Assembly (NCBI GenBank): GCA_013214355.1
Contig: JABSSL010000007.1
Coordinates: forward strand, 103,538 to 167,537
Reading direction: 5' to 3'
Origin: Saprospiraceae bacterium
GTDB lineage: Bacteria; Bacteroidota; Bacteroidia; Chitinophagales; Saprospiraceae
Length of the DNA stretch: 64,000 bases
The stretch's first letter is position 1, and each line of letters starts with the position of its first letter. Below, in pieces: positions 25,780 to 35,243 of the stretch. Position numbers and translations under genes: made by a program. The notes under the pieces are model-generated. The model was not told where the DNA came from. It made no database searches and saw only the letters and a list, made by a program, of their open reading frames with translations.

Positions 25780-26166
25780 ATGAGTAATCTAGCAGTTGTC
25801 CAAAAAGCCTATCAAGATTTTGGTGCCGGAAATATCCCCGCCGTACTTGCGGTACTTGATGAGAATGTAAAATGGATGGGATCTAGCGGCTTTCCATTCC
25901 ACGATGGAGATGGTATAGTGGTAGGCCCACAGAGCGTACTGGAAAAAATCTTTACCAGGATTCCGGAATTCTTCACGGAATTCGGTATCGATGTTCAACG
26001 CTTGTACGAAAGTGGAGATACCGTGATTGTAGAAAGCTTTTTCAAAGGGGTTTGGAAAGCCTCAGGGAAGCCATTCCAGGCAAATGGCATCACACTTTGG
26101 GACATGAAGGATGGGAAGGTAACCCGGACTTTTGAAGCAATTGATACGGGGGCTATGATGAACTAA
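25780..26166 (+). CDS. NTF2-like/SnoaL-like protein
   Basis: This 128-residue cytosolic protein has the NTF2-like alpha+beta cone. The first helix pair VVQKAYQDFGAGNIPAVLAVLDENVKWMG is typical, followed by a curved sheet and the end motif ITLWDMKDGKVTRTFEAIDT. Members include ketosteroid isomerase-like enzymes and ligand carriers. No catalytic residues can be assigned with certainty. It is a single gene after a degraded region. Confidence 0.82.
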   Translation: MSNLAVVQKAYQDFGAGNIPAVLAVLDENVKWMGSSGFPFHDGDGIVVGPQSVLEKIFTRIPEFFTEFGIDVQRLYESGDTVIVESFFKGVWKASGKPFQANGITLWDMKDGKVTRTFEAIDTGAMMN

Positions 26167-26181
26167 ACTATAGTTCCTATT

Positions 26182-26269
26182 GGGCTGGGGCCTACTATTT
26201 ACGGTAGACTCCAGCTCTACAAGCTTATGTAGTGTGACCATAAAGCCGGAGGGTCTATTGTCGCACTAC
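26182..26269. terminator. Two imperfect hairpins between convergent genes
   Basis: GCTGGGGCCTAC / GTAGACTCCAGC (about 26182-26216) and GTAGTGTGAC / GTCGCACTAC (26229-26238 / 26260-26269) form imperfect stems between the NTF2-like gene and the convergent D-aminoacylase gene. No U-run follows, so termination function is uncertain. Confidence 0.35.
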
Positions 26270-26320
26270 TTATCTCTTAATCAGCACCCCAGGATAGTTT
26301 TGTGTTGCCTTTTTCTGCTC

Positions 26321-28129
26321 TTAGACCACCTGGCCATTCACCCATACTTTTTCAATTCCTGTGGAGCGTGCAGTGGGAGATTGGATGGAAGCATTGTCCA
26401 TTACCGTTTCGGGCTTAAACAGTACTAGGTCGGCGAAATAGCCTGGAGTGATTAGCCCTCGATTGCGAATACCTAGCTTTTCTGCGGGCAAGGCTGTCAT
26501 TTTGTGAATGGCTGAAGGCAAAGAAAGTACACCCTTCTCCCGAACGTATCGACCCAGTACGCGAGTAAAGGCACCATGTCCTCTTGGGTGCCCACTCATG
26601 GCTCCGTCTGAGCAAATGCTAGTATGTTCCCATCGGAGAAAGTTGCTGATGTCTTCCTCACTCATAGAAGTAGCCACGATCGATCCTGATTCTTCCTTTT
26701 CTGCTCCTACTCTAATGATCCGTAGCAAGGCTTCCGCTTCACTCTCATTGTTCATTTGTCCGATCTCGGTAATCGTTTTCCCCTCAAAGGTTCGATTGGC
26801 TGGAAAATTGACCATCACGGAGGTAGCAGGGTCGAAGAGTTCCTGGGTGGCAAATTGAGCACTAGCTAAGCTTGTGAAATCTTTCTTGGGAAATAGAACA
26901 CGCGGCGTGGAAGACCACATCGTGTAAGGGTATACATCAGCGCTTATGTCTACTCCTTGCTGCCTAGCCCGTTGCAATTGTTGCAGTAAGGAAGCAGAGG
27001 AACCCCATCGGCTTCGCTGTGCAATCTTAATGTGAGTAATTTGTACGGGCAATTTGGCTTCCCGGCCAATATCAATGATCTCCCCGATTGCCTCATTTTG
27101 GTAGACGTCTTCACTGCGGATGTGACTAATATAGATGCCTTGATACTTTGCGGCAACTTTGGCCAACTCAATCACTTCAGCCGTATTGCTATAAAATGCC
27201 GGCTCATACTCTAATCCGGAAGAGAGTCCCAAAGATCCATTTTTGAGTTCTTCCTCTAGCATCTTCTTCATGACATCAATCTCGTCAGGTTTAGCTTTTC
27301 GCAGCACATCTCCCTTCATAGCCCTACTACGTAAGGAGGAATGACCCGTAAAGCTGGCTAGGTTGACACTAACAGCTTGAGTCTTAAGTTGAGCTGCCAG
27401 CCTGCTTACAGGAGTTGATCCACCATCTTGCCCTACCACGATGGTCGTGACCCCTTGGTTGGTAGCCGCTACACAGGAGGGGTTATCTGAAAGTCCCCAA
27501 TCATGATGACTATGGCTGTCTATAAAGCCGGGAGCAAGTGTTAGCCCATCTCCATCGGTATATAGTTCTCCGGGTGCGATGGGTAGTTTGCCCACTTCTT
27601 GAATACGGTTATCTACAATCCTTACATCGGCTTTAAAGCTAGGTAGTCCACTACCATCGATAATATTGACATCCGTGATGACTTCAGTTTGCGGAAGCGC
27701 CCATGATTTTCCATCCAGGATGTTCTTCAATAATCGTCCAGCACGCCCCTCAGTACCATTGGATAGGAAGACCAATGTTCGATTGCCTTCCAGGTAACGA
27801 ACCAGAATATTTCTAAAGCCCACCCATCCGCCGGTATGGGATACTACTTTTCCGTCTTTGGAGACAAACCAGCCAAAGCCGTAGCTAGTTGCTTCGCCAT
27901 TGTTTAGTTTGGCTGGTGTAATAGCCTCTTTAAAGGTGGAGGACTTCACGAGCTTCTCCGTGTAGAGGGCTTGATCCCACTTTAGCAGGTCTTCTGCTGA
28001 CGCATAGATATTGCCATCTCCAATGATTCCATCAAATCGGACGAGATCATTCTTAACGATTTTTCCCCCTTCATACCGAAAGCCAAAAACCCTAGAGTCA
28101 GGAGCTTCTCCAAGGATAGAGGGGATCCG
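26321..28129 (-). pseudogene. 5'-truncated serine hydrolase / N-acyl-D-amino-acid deacylase fusion
   Basis: The track ORF starts at 27949, but the same frame stays open upstream to about 28138 and continues to encode the C-terminal half of a beta-lactamase-family serine hydrolase (FGFRYEGGK, FDGIIGDGNIYASAEDLLKW, FGWFVSKDG, HTGGWVGF). The region with the SxxK nucleophile is missing. No start codon is available before MKSS. From about residue 90 of the track ORF a D-aminoacylase-type amidohydrolase follows, with metal-site SHSHHD, THIK, SDGAM and the ending IRNRGLITPGYFADLVLF. The truncation point lies at the stop codon of the neighbouring gene. The deacylase half could still be made from 27949, so loss of function is inferred. 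Confidence 0.75.
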
Positions 28130-28130
28130 C

Positions 28131-28982
28131 TTATAACTTTACGAACTTCAGGTTGGCGGATTTCTGGCCACTGCTGATTCGGATGATATAAATACCTCCG
28201 ATCAAGTTTTCGATCGGAAGTCTGGTCGTTTGTTCACCGGCGACAAACTCCCTTGATTGGCGTCGCAACAACTGACCGCTCAAGCTGTAGATTTCCATCT
28301 GATAGTTGTTGGTACTAGGCATATTGCTGCTTAATTGAATGAAATCCCGTGCTGGATTCGGAGCAACCGAAAGGTCAAAGGTATTTGCCAATTCCTGCGT
28401 ACTGGACACCACGGCTTCCTCGAAGACAAAAGTGGCGCAGTCTGCATTGTCGCCCGAGGTGGACCCATTAAGATTGACACCATTCCCACAAGCGTAAAAG
28501 GTTACAACTCCAGCGCCTGCGCTAGGGGCTACCCAGTCTACGGTGAATTCATTGCTTGAGCTCGGACTGGTATGTTCAACGTAGGTGCGATTTGAGAGTT
28601 CGACTATATTGGCATTGCTTGAGGCATTTACCCATGAATTGATAGCATCTCCATTCATGTCTAAAGGAGCATTTAGGCTCAGCATTTGAAAACCATATGC
28701 TGCTGGAGAACCCATTTGGGGATCCAAACTTACCTTCAAGGTGTAAGTGGTCTCTGGCTCATATTGGGTGACAGCCAGACCATCGGCATTCGTTGCCTCG
28801 ATGTTTAAGTCAACTTGAATATCGGCATTATTCCCATGGCAGGAAATGCAGGTGCTGTTAGAGTCTCCAGGTGCACCCGTATTCCCAGATCCAGCGGCGG
28901 TGGCTCTTCCGGAAGAGCTACTTTGAAAGAGACAAAAGGAAAGTAGCAGTCCAAAGGCAGTATAAAGTAATCGATTCTTCAT
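28131..28982 (-). CDS. Choice-of-anchor V domain protein with T9SS sorting domain
   Basis: This 283-residue exported protein has a signal peptide, then a segment with the haem-type motif CISCHGN (a CxxCH). A Reeler-like beta-sandwich (about 55-185) of the choice-of-anchor V type follows. A C-terminal type A sorting domain (about 205-283; FDLSVAPNPARDFIQL, LIGGIYIIRI) directs secretion through the type IX system to the cell surface. The CxxCH could bind haem or simply be structural. The D-aminoacylase remnant abuts its 3' end. Confidence 0.82.
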   Translation of the reverse strand: MKNRLLYTAFGLLLSFCLFQSSSSGRATAAGSGNTGAPGDSNSTCISCHGNNADIQVDLNIEATNADGLAVTQYEPETTYTLKVSLDPQMGSPAAYGFQMLSLNAPLDMNGDAINSWVNASSNANIVELSNRTYVEHTSPSSSNEFTVDWVAPSAGAGVVTFYACGNGVNLNGSTSGDNADCATFVFEEAVVSSTQELANTFDLSVAPNPARDFIQLSSNMPSTNNYQMEIYSLSGQLLRRQSREFVAGEQTTRLPIENLIGGIYIIRISSGQKSANLKFVKL

Positions 28983-29167
28983 CAGAGATAGATTTATAGT
29001 ATTAGACGTGATATCCGTTAGACCAATAGGTAAAGATTATTTTTCCCAATAGGTTCTTGAAAATGGGATAATTGTCTCAGCCCAAGCATATCTCTACATT
29101 CTGATCGTGAACCAGTGGCTAGAATATAGAACCACATTTTTCTGATCTTCTTCCTGCTCTATTTCAC

Positions 29168-29175
29168 TATATTTG
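29168..29175 (+). promoter_or_regulatory. -7 box for MFS gene
   Basis: TATATTTG fully matches TAnnTTTG and lies 39 bp before the TTG start codon at 29215. It supports translation beginning there and not at an internal Met. Confidence 0.5.
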
Positions 29176-29214
29176 ACAACACCTTTTCTCTATAAAATCC
29201 TAAATGATTGATCC

Positions 29215-30450
29215 TTGGAATCATTCGAGAAGAACAGGCAATACCTCAAGTTTTGCTTATATGGCTTTTTAAAGAACCTCAGGTTTTATGATGCCTTTCT
29301 CTTATTGTTTTTTCTAGATAATAGTCTAAACTACAGTCAAATCGGGCTACTTTATGCAGTTAGAGAGATTACGACAAATCTGCTTGAAGTTCCCTCAGGT
29401 CTCCTGGCTGATGCCTATGGCCGCAAGCGGTCGCTTCTGCTAGCATTCCTAGTTTATATCTTGGCCTTTTTGACCTTCTATTCTTCAGCTAATTTCTTCC
29501 TACTGCTGATCGCCATGGTGTTGGTAGGTACGGGGGACGCTTTTCGTTCCGGTACCCATAAAGGTATGATCATGGATTACCTGCGCATCATGGGGTGGGA
29601 ATCCCAAAAGATCAATTACTATGGCCATACCCGTTCCTGGTCTCAATTGGGATCAGCCGTATCGGCTCTAGTGGCTGGTCTGACTGTCTTTTATGCGAGC
29701 AACTATAGGATCATCTATCTAATCTCCATCACTCCATACCTGCTGAACTTCGTCAATATCTATACTTACCCATCAGCTCTAGATCATCCCTTAAAACGGA
29801 AAAAGCAGCTGAGGAAAGGACCCGTAGCTATGTTGAAGGATCTTTGGTTTGTTTTAAAGCAACCTCAAGTGTTGCGCATTGTAAATTCTGCGGCCCTACA
29901 TTCTGCTTACTTGAAATCCATCAAGGATTATATTCAACCCCTAATCGTTAGTTTGGCTGTCCTCTTGCCCTTTTTGTCTTCTATGGAAATAGAAAGTAGG
30001 AATGGCTTAGTAGTCGGTATAACCTACTTCCTCATCTTTTTGTTGACTTCCCTTGCTTCTCGGAATGCTGGTCGCGTTTCGGAAAAGAAGATTCCAAATA
30101 TCCAGAACAAAACATTGTTCCTAGGTTTTGTGGTAGGGGTGTTGAGCGGAATCCTGTTTCATTATCAGCTATGGTTATTATCCTTGCTGTTTTTCATGGT
30201 GATCTATCTCATTGAAAATGTACGAAAGCCGATCTTGACAGGCTTCTTAGTAGATAGAGTACCTAATGAAATACTAACATCTGTTATCTCTGCTCAGTCC
30301 TTTTATCAAACCTTGACAACCGCCACCTTGTCAATTGTATTGGGGGTACTGGCAGATGGTGTTGGAGTTGGATTGGCCTTGGCCATGATGACGGGGACTT
30401 TAGCTGTCTTTACTTTGTTTTTGGGAAATAGAACAAGTACTCCATCTTGA
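29215..30450 (+). CDS. MFS transporter
   Basis: This 411-residue protein has about 12 hydrophobic helices. The family motif between helices 2 and 3 is present as GLLADAYGRKRSLLLAF (about residues 61-77). The start must be the TTG at 29215: a stop codon precedes it in frame and the next Met is inside helix 3. It is a proton- or solute-driven transporter in the inner membrane with unknown substrate. It stands alone in the + direction. Confidence 0.88.
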   Translation: MESFEKNRQYLKFCLYGFLKNLRFYDAFLLLFFLDNSLNYSQIGLLYAVREITTNLLEVPSGLLADAYGRKRSLLLAFLVYILAFLTFYSSANFFLLLIAMVLVGTGDAFRSGTHKGMIMDYLRIMGWESQKINYYGHTRSWSQLGSAVSALVAGLTVFYASNYRIIYLISITPYLLNFVNIYTYPSALDHPLKRKKQLRKGPVAMLKDLWFVLKQPQVLRIVNSAALHSAYLKSIKDYIQPLIVSLAVLLPFLSSMEIESRNGLVVGITYFLIFLLTSLASRNAGRVSEKKIPNIQNKTLFLGFVVGVLSGILFHYQLWLLSLLFFMVIYLIENVRKPILTGFLVDRVPNEILTSVISAQSFYQTLTTATLSIVLGVLADGVGVGLALAMMTGTLAVFTLFLGNRTSTPS

Positions 30451-30503
30451 AAAGAGAACCGTGGATTGGTATACTGTTCTTCAGATGTACACTGCTATCA
30501 TCT

Positions 30504-30519
30504 TGTTCAGTCCTGAACA
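30504..30519 (+). promoter_or_regulatory. Activator site 1 upstream of permease
   Basis: TGTTCAGTCCTGAACA is a perfect TGTTC-N6-GAACA palindrome, with two more flanking base pairs. It starts 21 bp before site 2, placing both on the same DNA face. The same pair recurs at 52863-52899. Confidence 0.7.
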
Positions 30520-30524
30520 AGGGA

Positions 30525-30540
30525 TGTTCGATAATGAACA
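30525..30540 (+). promoter_or_regulatory. Activator site 2 upstream of permease
   Basis: TGTTCGATAATGAACA repeats the TGTTC-N6-GAACA palindrome of site 1. It ends 66 bp before the -24 element of the sigma-54-like promoter, a normal distance for an NtrC-type enhancer-binding protein. Confidence 0.7.
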
Positions 30541-30605
30541 CTTTTTTGGGGTTTTTTCTGCTTGTTGATGTGGTATATGGTTGATTTTTAGTGATTTATG
30601 TAGCG

Positions 30606-30621
30606 TGGTATGGTTTTGGGA
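30606..30621 (+). promoter_or_regulatory. Sigma-54-like -24/-12 promoter of permease
   Basis: TGGTATGGTTTTGGGA aligns with the sigma-54 promoter TGGCATGGCTTTGGCA found upstream of the 52750 gene. The -24 GG is kept; the -12 GC reads GG, so the match is incomplete. It lies 35 bp before the start codon at 30657. Confidence 0.5.
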
Positions 30622-30656
30622 ATGATATTGATATAGAATCTTCAAAAATCCTGGAT

Positions 30657-33065
30657 ATGATCCGCCATCTGCTCACTTTGACCTTTCGAAATTTTGCCAG
30701 ACATAAAACTTCTTTCCTGGTCAATTTGACCAGTTTATCCGTTGGACTTGCTTGTATTTTGCTGATTTATTTATGGGTAGCAGATGAACTAGGCGTTGAC
30801 AAGTTCTTCCAGGATGATAGCCGCCTTTATCAGGTCATGAACAACATGACTTTCTCTCAAGACATTCAAACTTTTGACGTGACGCCCGTTCCGCTAGCCG
30901 CTGCCTTAGCCGAAGAGATGCCGGAGATAGAATACGCAGTCTCAGTCAATGACTTCTTTAGTTGGGGAAGCCGAGAGGGAATCTTGACGAAGGGGGAAGT
31001 TCATTTTAAGGCTACAGGGGCTCATGCCAGCCAGGACTATTTTCAAATCTTTTCATACCCCCTGCTAGCAGGAAGTAAGGAATCAGTTTTAGCAGAAAAG
31101 ACGGGGATGGTACTATCGAAGAACTTAGCCTTGGCTTTATTCCCTTCGGTAGAAGCTAGTATGGGGCAAACTGTAGAATGGGATCATCCAGACTTTGAAG
31201 GTCCTTTTCAAGTCTCTGGGGTTTTTGAGGCTCCACCGGCCAGTGCTACGACTCAGTTTGATGTCATTTTTCATTTGGATGTTTTACTAGAAAATGATCA
31301 ATATGCGAGCGAATGGAATGGATGTTATGCCCAGACTTATCTTTTACTAAAGGAGGGAACGGATATTGAGCAGTTCAATCAGAAAATTGCAAAATTTCAG
31401 GAAACGAAGAATGAAAATCTGAGCCAATTTGAGCTGTTCGCACAACGATATTCCGATCGTTATCTCTACAGTCACTACGAAAACGGACAAGTAGCGGGTG
31501 GTCGAATTGCCTATGTGAAGTTATTCTCTCTAATTGGTCTTTTTATCCTGATCATAGCTTGTATCAACTTCATGAACCTGTCTACTGCCCGGGCTTCTTT
31601 AAAGATCAAAGAGATCGGCGTGAAAAAAACGGTCGGAGCAACTCGGAAGGCCTTGATTTTTCAGTTCCTTTTTGATGCACTATTGGTTAGTTTACTGGCT
31701 TTTCAAGTGGCACTTGTCGTTGTGAGCTTACTATTGCCACAGTTCAATGCTTTGACAGGGAAGCAAATGGAACTTCAGTTTGGATTCCAGCAGAGCCTAG
31801 TGATCGGCATGATTGTGCTCTTCACGGGCTTAATCGCAGGGAGCTATCCCGCCTTTTATCTCTCTGGCTTTAATCCGATGACAGTCTTGAAGGGAAAGTT
31901 GAATAAAGCCACTGGTGTAGCTTGGGTGCGACGGGGTTTAGTGATTTTTCAATTTGCAGTTTCAGCCATTTTTATTGTCGGATTATTAGTGGTGAATGAG
32001 CAAATTGAATTTACACAAACCAAAAATTTAGGATACGACCGCGACAACATCTTGTCGTTTAGTTGGCGAGGTGATTTATATAGCGAGTATGCCGTTAGGG
32101 AAGAAGGACAATCTAATCAGCAATTTGAAACCTTCATGCAGAAGCTAAAGGCATTACCTGGCGTGGTCAACGCCTCTAGTATGACAGGAAGTATTGTTAA
32201 CAAAATGTACGGCCAGAGCGGGATTACCTGGTCTGGTGATGACTCAGAACGTAATTTTTTGTTCCAATCACCCGTGATTGGCCCGGAGATGATAGAGACA
32301 CTTGGCATCGAATTGCTCGCGGGAAGAACCTTTTCCTTAGAGCATGGCGACAATGCAAGGAGCGTTATCCTCAATGAAGCTGCGGTGAAACTGATGGGAT
32401 TAGAAGATCCGGTTGGTAAAAGCATGGGCTACAATGGAGGCAGTGAAATTATTGGCGTGGTGAAAGACTTTCACTATGGCTCTCTCCGACAGTCCGTTGA
32501 TCCGCTGTTCTTTAGGTTTGAACCCAATGGTCGAGATATTTTGGTGAAAATAAAAGGTGGTACGGAGCTCGAGACCATGAAACAATTGAGCGAATTGCAT
32601 GGGGAATTCCTTCCTCGACACCCCTTCGAGTATACCTTTATGGATCAGGACTACCAAGACTTATACGAGTCAGAAAATCAGGTAGCTTCGCTTTCCAATT
32701 ACATGGCAGCCATCGCGATCATCATTTCTTGCCTAGGTCTCTTTGGGCTAACCACTTTCACCGCTGAGCGTCGCTCCAAGGAAATAGGCATTCGACGAAT
32801 TATTGGAGCAAGTATTCTAGATATCATGCGCATGCTGTCTAGAGACTTCACCAAAACCATTTTGGTGGCCATCGCTATCGCCCTTCCGGTGAGCTTCCTG
32901 ATTTTAAGTCAATGGCTGAACGACTTTGTCTACAAGGTCGATTTACAGTGGGAGTTCTTTGCGGTGGCAGGTCTCGCTACCTTACTCATCGCCTGGCTAA
33001 CCATAGGTTTACAAACTTTCAAGGCAGCCAATATCAATCCGATTGAGTATCTACAGGATGAGTAA
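30657..33065 (+). CDS. MacB/FtsX-type ABC transporter permease
   Basis: The start is set at 30657 (MIRHLLTLTFRNFARHKTSF), the usual N-terminus of this family; the GTG at 30591 would add 22 residues and overlap the promoter. The 802-residue inner-membrane protein has two MacB-like periplasmic domains and two FtsX permease modules: one N-terminal helix, three helices at about 305-440, and four helices at about 685-800 (ERRSKEIGIRRIIGAS). No ATPase gene is adjacent. These permeases often export peptides or lipoproteins or respond to envelope stress. Two TGTTC-N6-GAACA palindromes and a sigma-54-like element precede it. Confidence 0.9.
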   Translation: MIRHLLTLTFRNFARHKTSFLVNLTSLSVGLACILLIYLWVADELGVDKFFQDDSRLYQVMNNMTFSQDIQTFDVTPVPLAAALAEEMPEIEYAVSVNDFFSWGSREGILTKGEVHFKATGAHASQDYFQIFSYPLLAGSKESVLAEKTGMVLSKNLALALFPSVEASMGQTVEWDHPDFEGPFQVSGVFEAPPASATTQFDVIFHLDVLLENDQYASEWNGCYAQTYLLLKEGTDIEQFNQKIAKFQETKNENLSQFELFAQRYSDRYLYSHYENGQVAGGRIAYVKLFSLIGLFILIIACINFMNLSTARASLKIKEIGVKKTVGATRKALIFQFLFDALLVSLLAFQVALVVVSLLLPQFNALTGKQMELQFGFQQSLVIGMIVLFTGLIAGSYPAFYLSGFNPMTVLKGKLNKATGVAWVRRGLVIFQFAVSAIFIVGLLVVNEQIEFTQTKNLGYDRDNILSFSWRGDLYSEYAVREEGQSNQQFETFMQKLKALPGVVNASSMTGSIVNKMYGQSGITWSGDDSERNFLFQSPVIGPEMIETLGIELLAGRTFSLEHGDNARSVILNEAAVKLMGLEDPVGKSMGYNGGSEIIGVVKDFHYGSLRQSVDPLFFRFEPNGRDILVKIKGGTELETMKQLSELHGEFLPRHPFEYTFMDQDYQDLYESENQVASLSNYMAAIAIIISCLGLFGLTTFTAERRSKEIGIRRIIGASILDIMRMLSRDFTKTILVAIAIALPVSFLILSQWLNDFVYKVDLQWEFFAVAGLATLLIAWLTIGLQTFKAANINPIEYLQDE

Positions 33066-33179
33066 GGCGACCTCCTGTTTTCCGTCAAATGCTTGCAAAT
33101 GATGCACTTGGCACAGTGACATAGGAATCTTGTTTGTTGAATGATCTGGGGTTTATGTACGATGTCAATTATTCCTCCT

Positions 33180-33234
33180 ACATTTAATCCCCAATGCTGC
33201 ATTATCCATTCAACATTCAACATTCAACATTACA
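33180..33234. repeat. ATTCAACATT-type repeats before cupin gene
   Basis: Three tandem CATTCAACATT-like units end 1 bp before the ATG of the cupin gene. They belong to the same intergenic word family seen near 9462, 14600 and 41880. Confidence 0.5.
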
Positions 33235-33759
33235 ATGCATCCCGATACCCAAGCAATCATTGAGCATTACCAATTTGACCGCATACCGGTAGAAGGAACC
33301 TTTTACAAATCTACCTATCGAGCTGCTCAGCAGGCTAATGATGGAACGCCAGTGGGGACTGCTATTCTTGGCCTCTATACCGAAACGCCCAAGAGTGTTT
33401 CCTGTTTTCATCGCTTACCGTATGATGAAGTATGGCATTTTTATGGCGGAGATCCTTTGCAGCTATATCTATTGAAAGAAGGGGGAGAGATTGAGGTGGT
33501 CACCATGGGCGGGGATCCTCTAGCGGGGCATCGAGTACAGTTTGTCATACCGGCGAACACCTGGCAAGCCGGCGAAATCCAAACTGGAGGACGCTATGCA
33601 TTGTTTGGCTGTACTATGGCTCCAGGTTTTATGGGAAAAGACTTTGAAGCAGCTCCTTTGAAGGATTTATTGGAGCACTATCCGGCTCATGAAGCCTTAC
33701 TACGTCGACTCAGTGTGAACGAAGATCAAACCGAAATGCCAGAAGGCTACATTGGATAG
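33235..33759 (+). CDS. Cupin-5 (DUF985) family protein
   Basis: This 174-residue cytosolic protein belongs to the DUF985/cupin_5 family. The markers are EGTFYKSTYRA, the cupin strand EVWHFYGGDPLQLYLL and VIPANTWQAGE followed by FGCTMAPGF and a short acidic tail. The fold suggests a sugar- or metal-binding role, but no enzyme activity is established for the family as a whole. It lies alone on the + strand between the permease and the GH53 gene. Confidence 0.85.
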   Translation: MHPDTQAIIEHYQFDRIPVEGTFYKSTYRAAQQANDGTPVGTAILGLYTETPKSVSCFHRLPYDEVWHFYGGDPLQLYLLKEGGEIEVVTMGGDPLAGHRVQFVIPANTWQAGEIQTGGRYALFGCTMAPGFMGKDFEAAPLKDLLEHYPAHEALLRRLSVNEDQTEMPEGYIG

Positions 33760-33825
33760 CTAGTATTCAGGAAGAATTTGGCTGCGGAAGCCTATCTTTA
33801 GGCATTGGTTTCAAAAACTTAAGAC

Positions 33826-35217
33826 ATGCGGCTACTCTTTCAAATTTTCCTTCTTGTTTCTTTATCCACTTCTACGCTCCTAGCTCAAGATTTTTACTTC
33901 GGTGCAGATCAATCCTATGTCAATGAAATGGAGGATTGCGGAGCGGTATTCAAGGAGAATAATGTGGCAAAAGATGTGTATTCGATCTATAAAGATCATG
34001 GCTGCAATCTGGTGCGTTTGCGCTTGTGGCACACACCTAGTTGGTATGATAACCTTAATGAAGGTCGGCGATATAGTGATCTAGCTGATGTGAAGAAGAG
34101 CATTGCCCGGGCCAAAGCTAGTGATATGGCCGTACTACTTGATTTCCACTTATCAGATAATTGGGCTGATCCGAGCAAACAATTGGTGCCAGCGGCTTGG
34201 CTTCCGGTCGTGGATGACTTGCCCAAATTGCAGGATTCCCTCTACAATTATATCTATGCTACCCTATCCGAATTAGCGGATGAGAACCTCTTACCAGAGA
34301 TGGTGCAGATCGGTAATGAAACCAATCGAGGGATTCTTCTTTCTCCGGAAGATAATCAGACTTGGACCTTAGATTGGGCTCGCAATGCAGCCTTGTTCAA
34401 TAAAGGGATTCAAGCGGTTAGAGATGTGGAGCAAAGCGAGGGGGAGGAGATCCAAGTGGTTATCCACCTGGCAGGACCAGCGGATACGGATTGGTACGTG
34501 GAAAACTTTGTGGCCAACCAGGTCACAGATTTTGATATCATCGGAATTTCTTACTACTGGGCCTGGCACAAACCCACCACCATTGCACAGACTGGATCCA
34601 TTATTGAGGACTTACGTTCCAAATACCCTGGCAAAGAGGTATTGATTGTGGAAACCGGATACATCTGGACCCAGGAAAGTGCCGATGCAGCCAATAATAT
34701 TATTAGTGAAATACATCCGGATTTTTCCCCCGCCTCACCCACTAACCAACGCGATTGGCTGATCGAGTTAGCTCAAGAAGTGATTGCTAAAAAGGGGCTG
34801 GGTGTAATTTACTGGGAGCCATCTTGGGTATCTACAAGCTGCTCCACGCAATGGGGACAGGGCTCTCATCAGGAGCATGCTACCTTTTTTGACTTTGATA
34901 CCAACTTGCTGTTGCCTGGAGGAATTGAATGGATGGAATATGACTACGGACTCCTATCCGATACGGAGCAGGCATCGGAAGAGAAAGCTATTGATTTTGA
35001 TGTTCGGACTGATGGAAGTGTCCGGGTAGTCAATAAATTTGGAAAATCAGGCTGGAGCTACAGTGTAGTCGATAGTTTGGGAAGAGTGGTAGAGCACGGA
35101 AAGTTAGGGAGCGGCGATTTGGAGGTATCCCTGCGGACTGAGCCGCCTGGACACTATACCTTGACGGTAGGGCAGGGGAGACAAGTCTACACCGTTTCCT
35201 TCATTAATCTAAAGTGA
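33826..35217 (+). CDS. GH53 endo-beta-1,4-galactanase, exported, with T9SS tail
   Basis: This 463-residue protein has a signal peptide (ending LLAQ). The GH53 domain (about 23-375) has the acid/base in QIGNETNRG and the nucleophile in LIVETGYIW, with the typical start FYFGADQSYVNEMEDCG. GH53 enzymes cleave beta-1,4-galactan side chains of pectic arabinogalactan. A C-terminal sorting domain (about 390-463) suggests export by the type IX system. The AraC regulator gene follows 26 bp downstream and may control galactan use. A -7-like box (TATCTTTA) is seen near 33794. Confidence 0.92.
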   Translation: MRLLFQIFLLVSLSTSTLLAQDFYFGADQSYVNEMEDCGAVFKENNVAKDVYSIYKDHGCNLVRLRLWHTPSWYDNLNEGRRYSDLADVKKSIARAKASDMAVLLDFHLSDNWADPSKQLVPAAWLPVVDDLPKLQDSLYNYIYATLSELADENLLPEMVQIGNETNRGILLSPEDNQTWTLDWARNAALFNKGIQAVRDVEQSEGEEIQVVIHLAGPADTDWYVENFVANQVTDFDIIGISYYWAWHKPTTIAQTGSIIEDLRSKYPGKEVLIVETGYIWTQESADAANNIISEIHPDFSPASPTNQRDWLIELAQEVIAKKGLGVIYWEPSWVSTSCSTQWGQGSHQEHATFFDFDTNLLLPGGIEWMEYDYGLLSDTEQASEEKAIDFDVRTDGSVRVVNKFGKSGWSYSVVDSLGRVVEHGKLGSGDLEVSLRTEPPGHYTLTVGQGRQVYTVSFINLK

Positions 35218-35243
35218 TCCTCCACTAAGCTTATTACCATAAG

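Noticed and set aside
30570-30584. Alternative sigma-54 element TGGTATATGGTTGAT
   Set aside because: Spacing between the GG and the -12 position is one base short, while the element at 30606 matches the spacing of the second locus.
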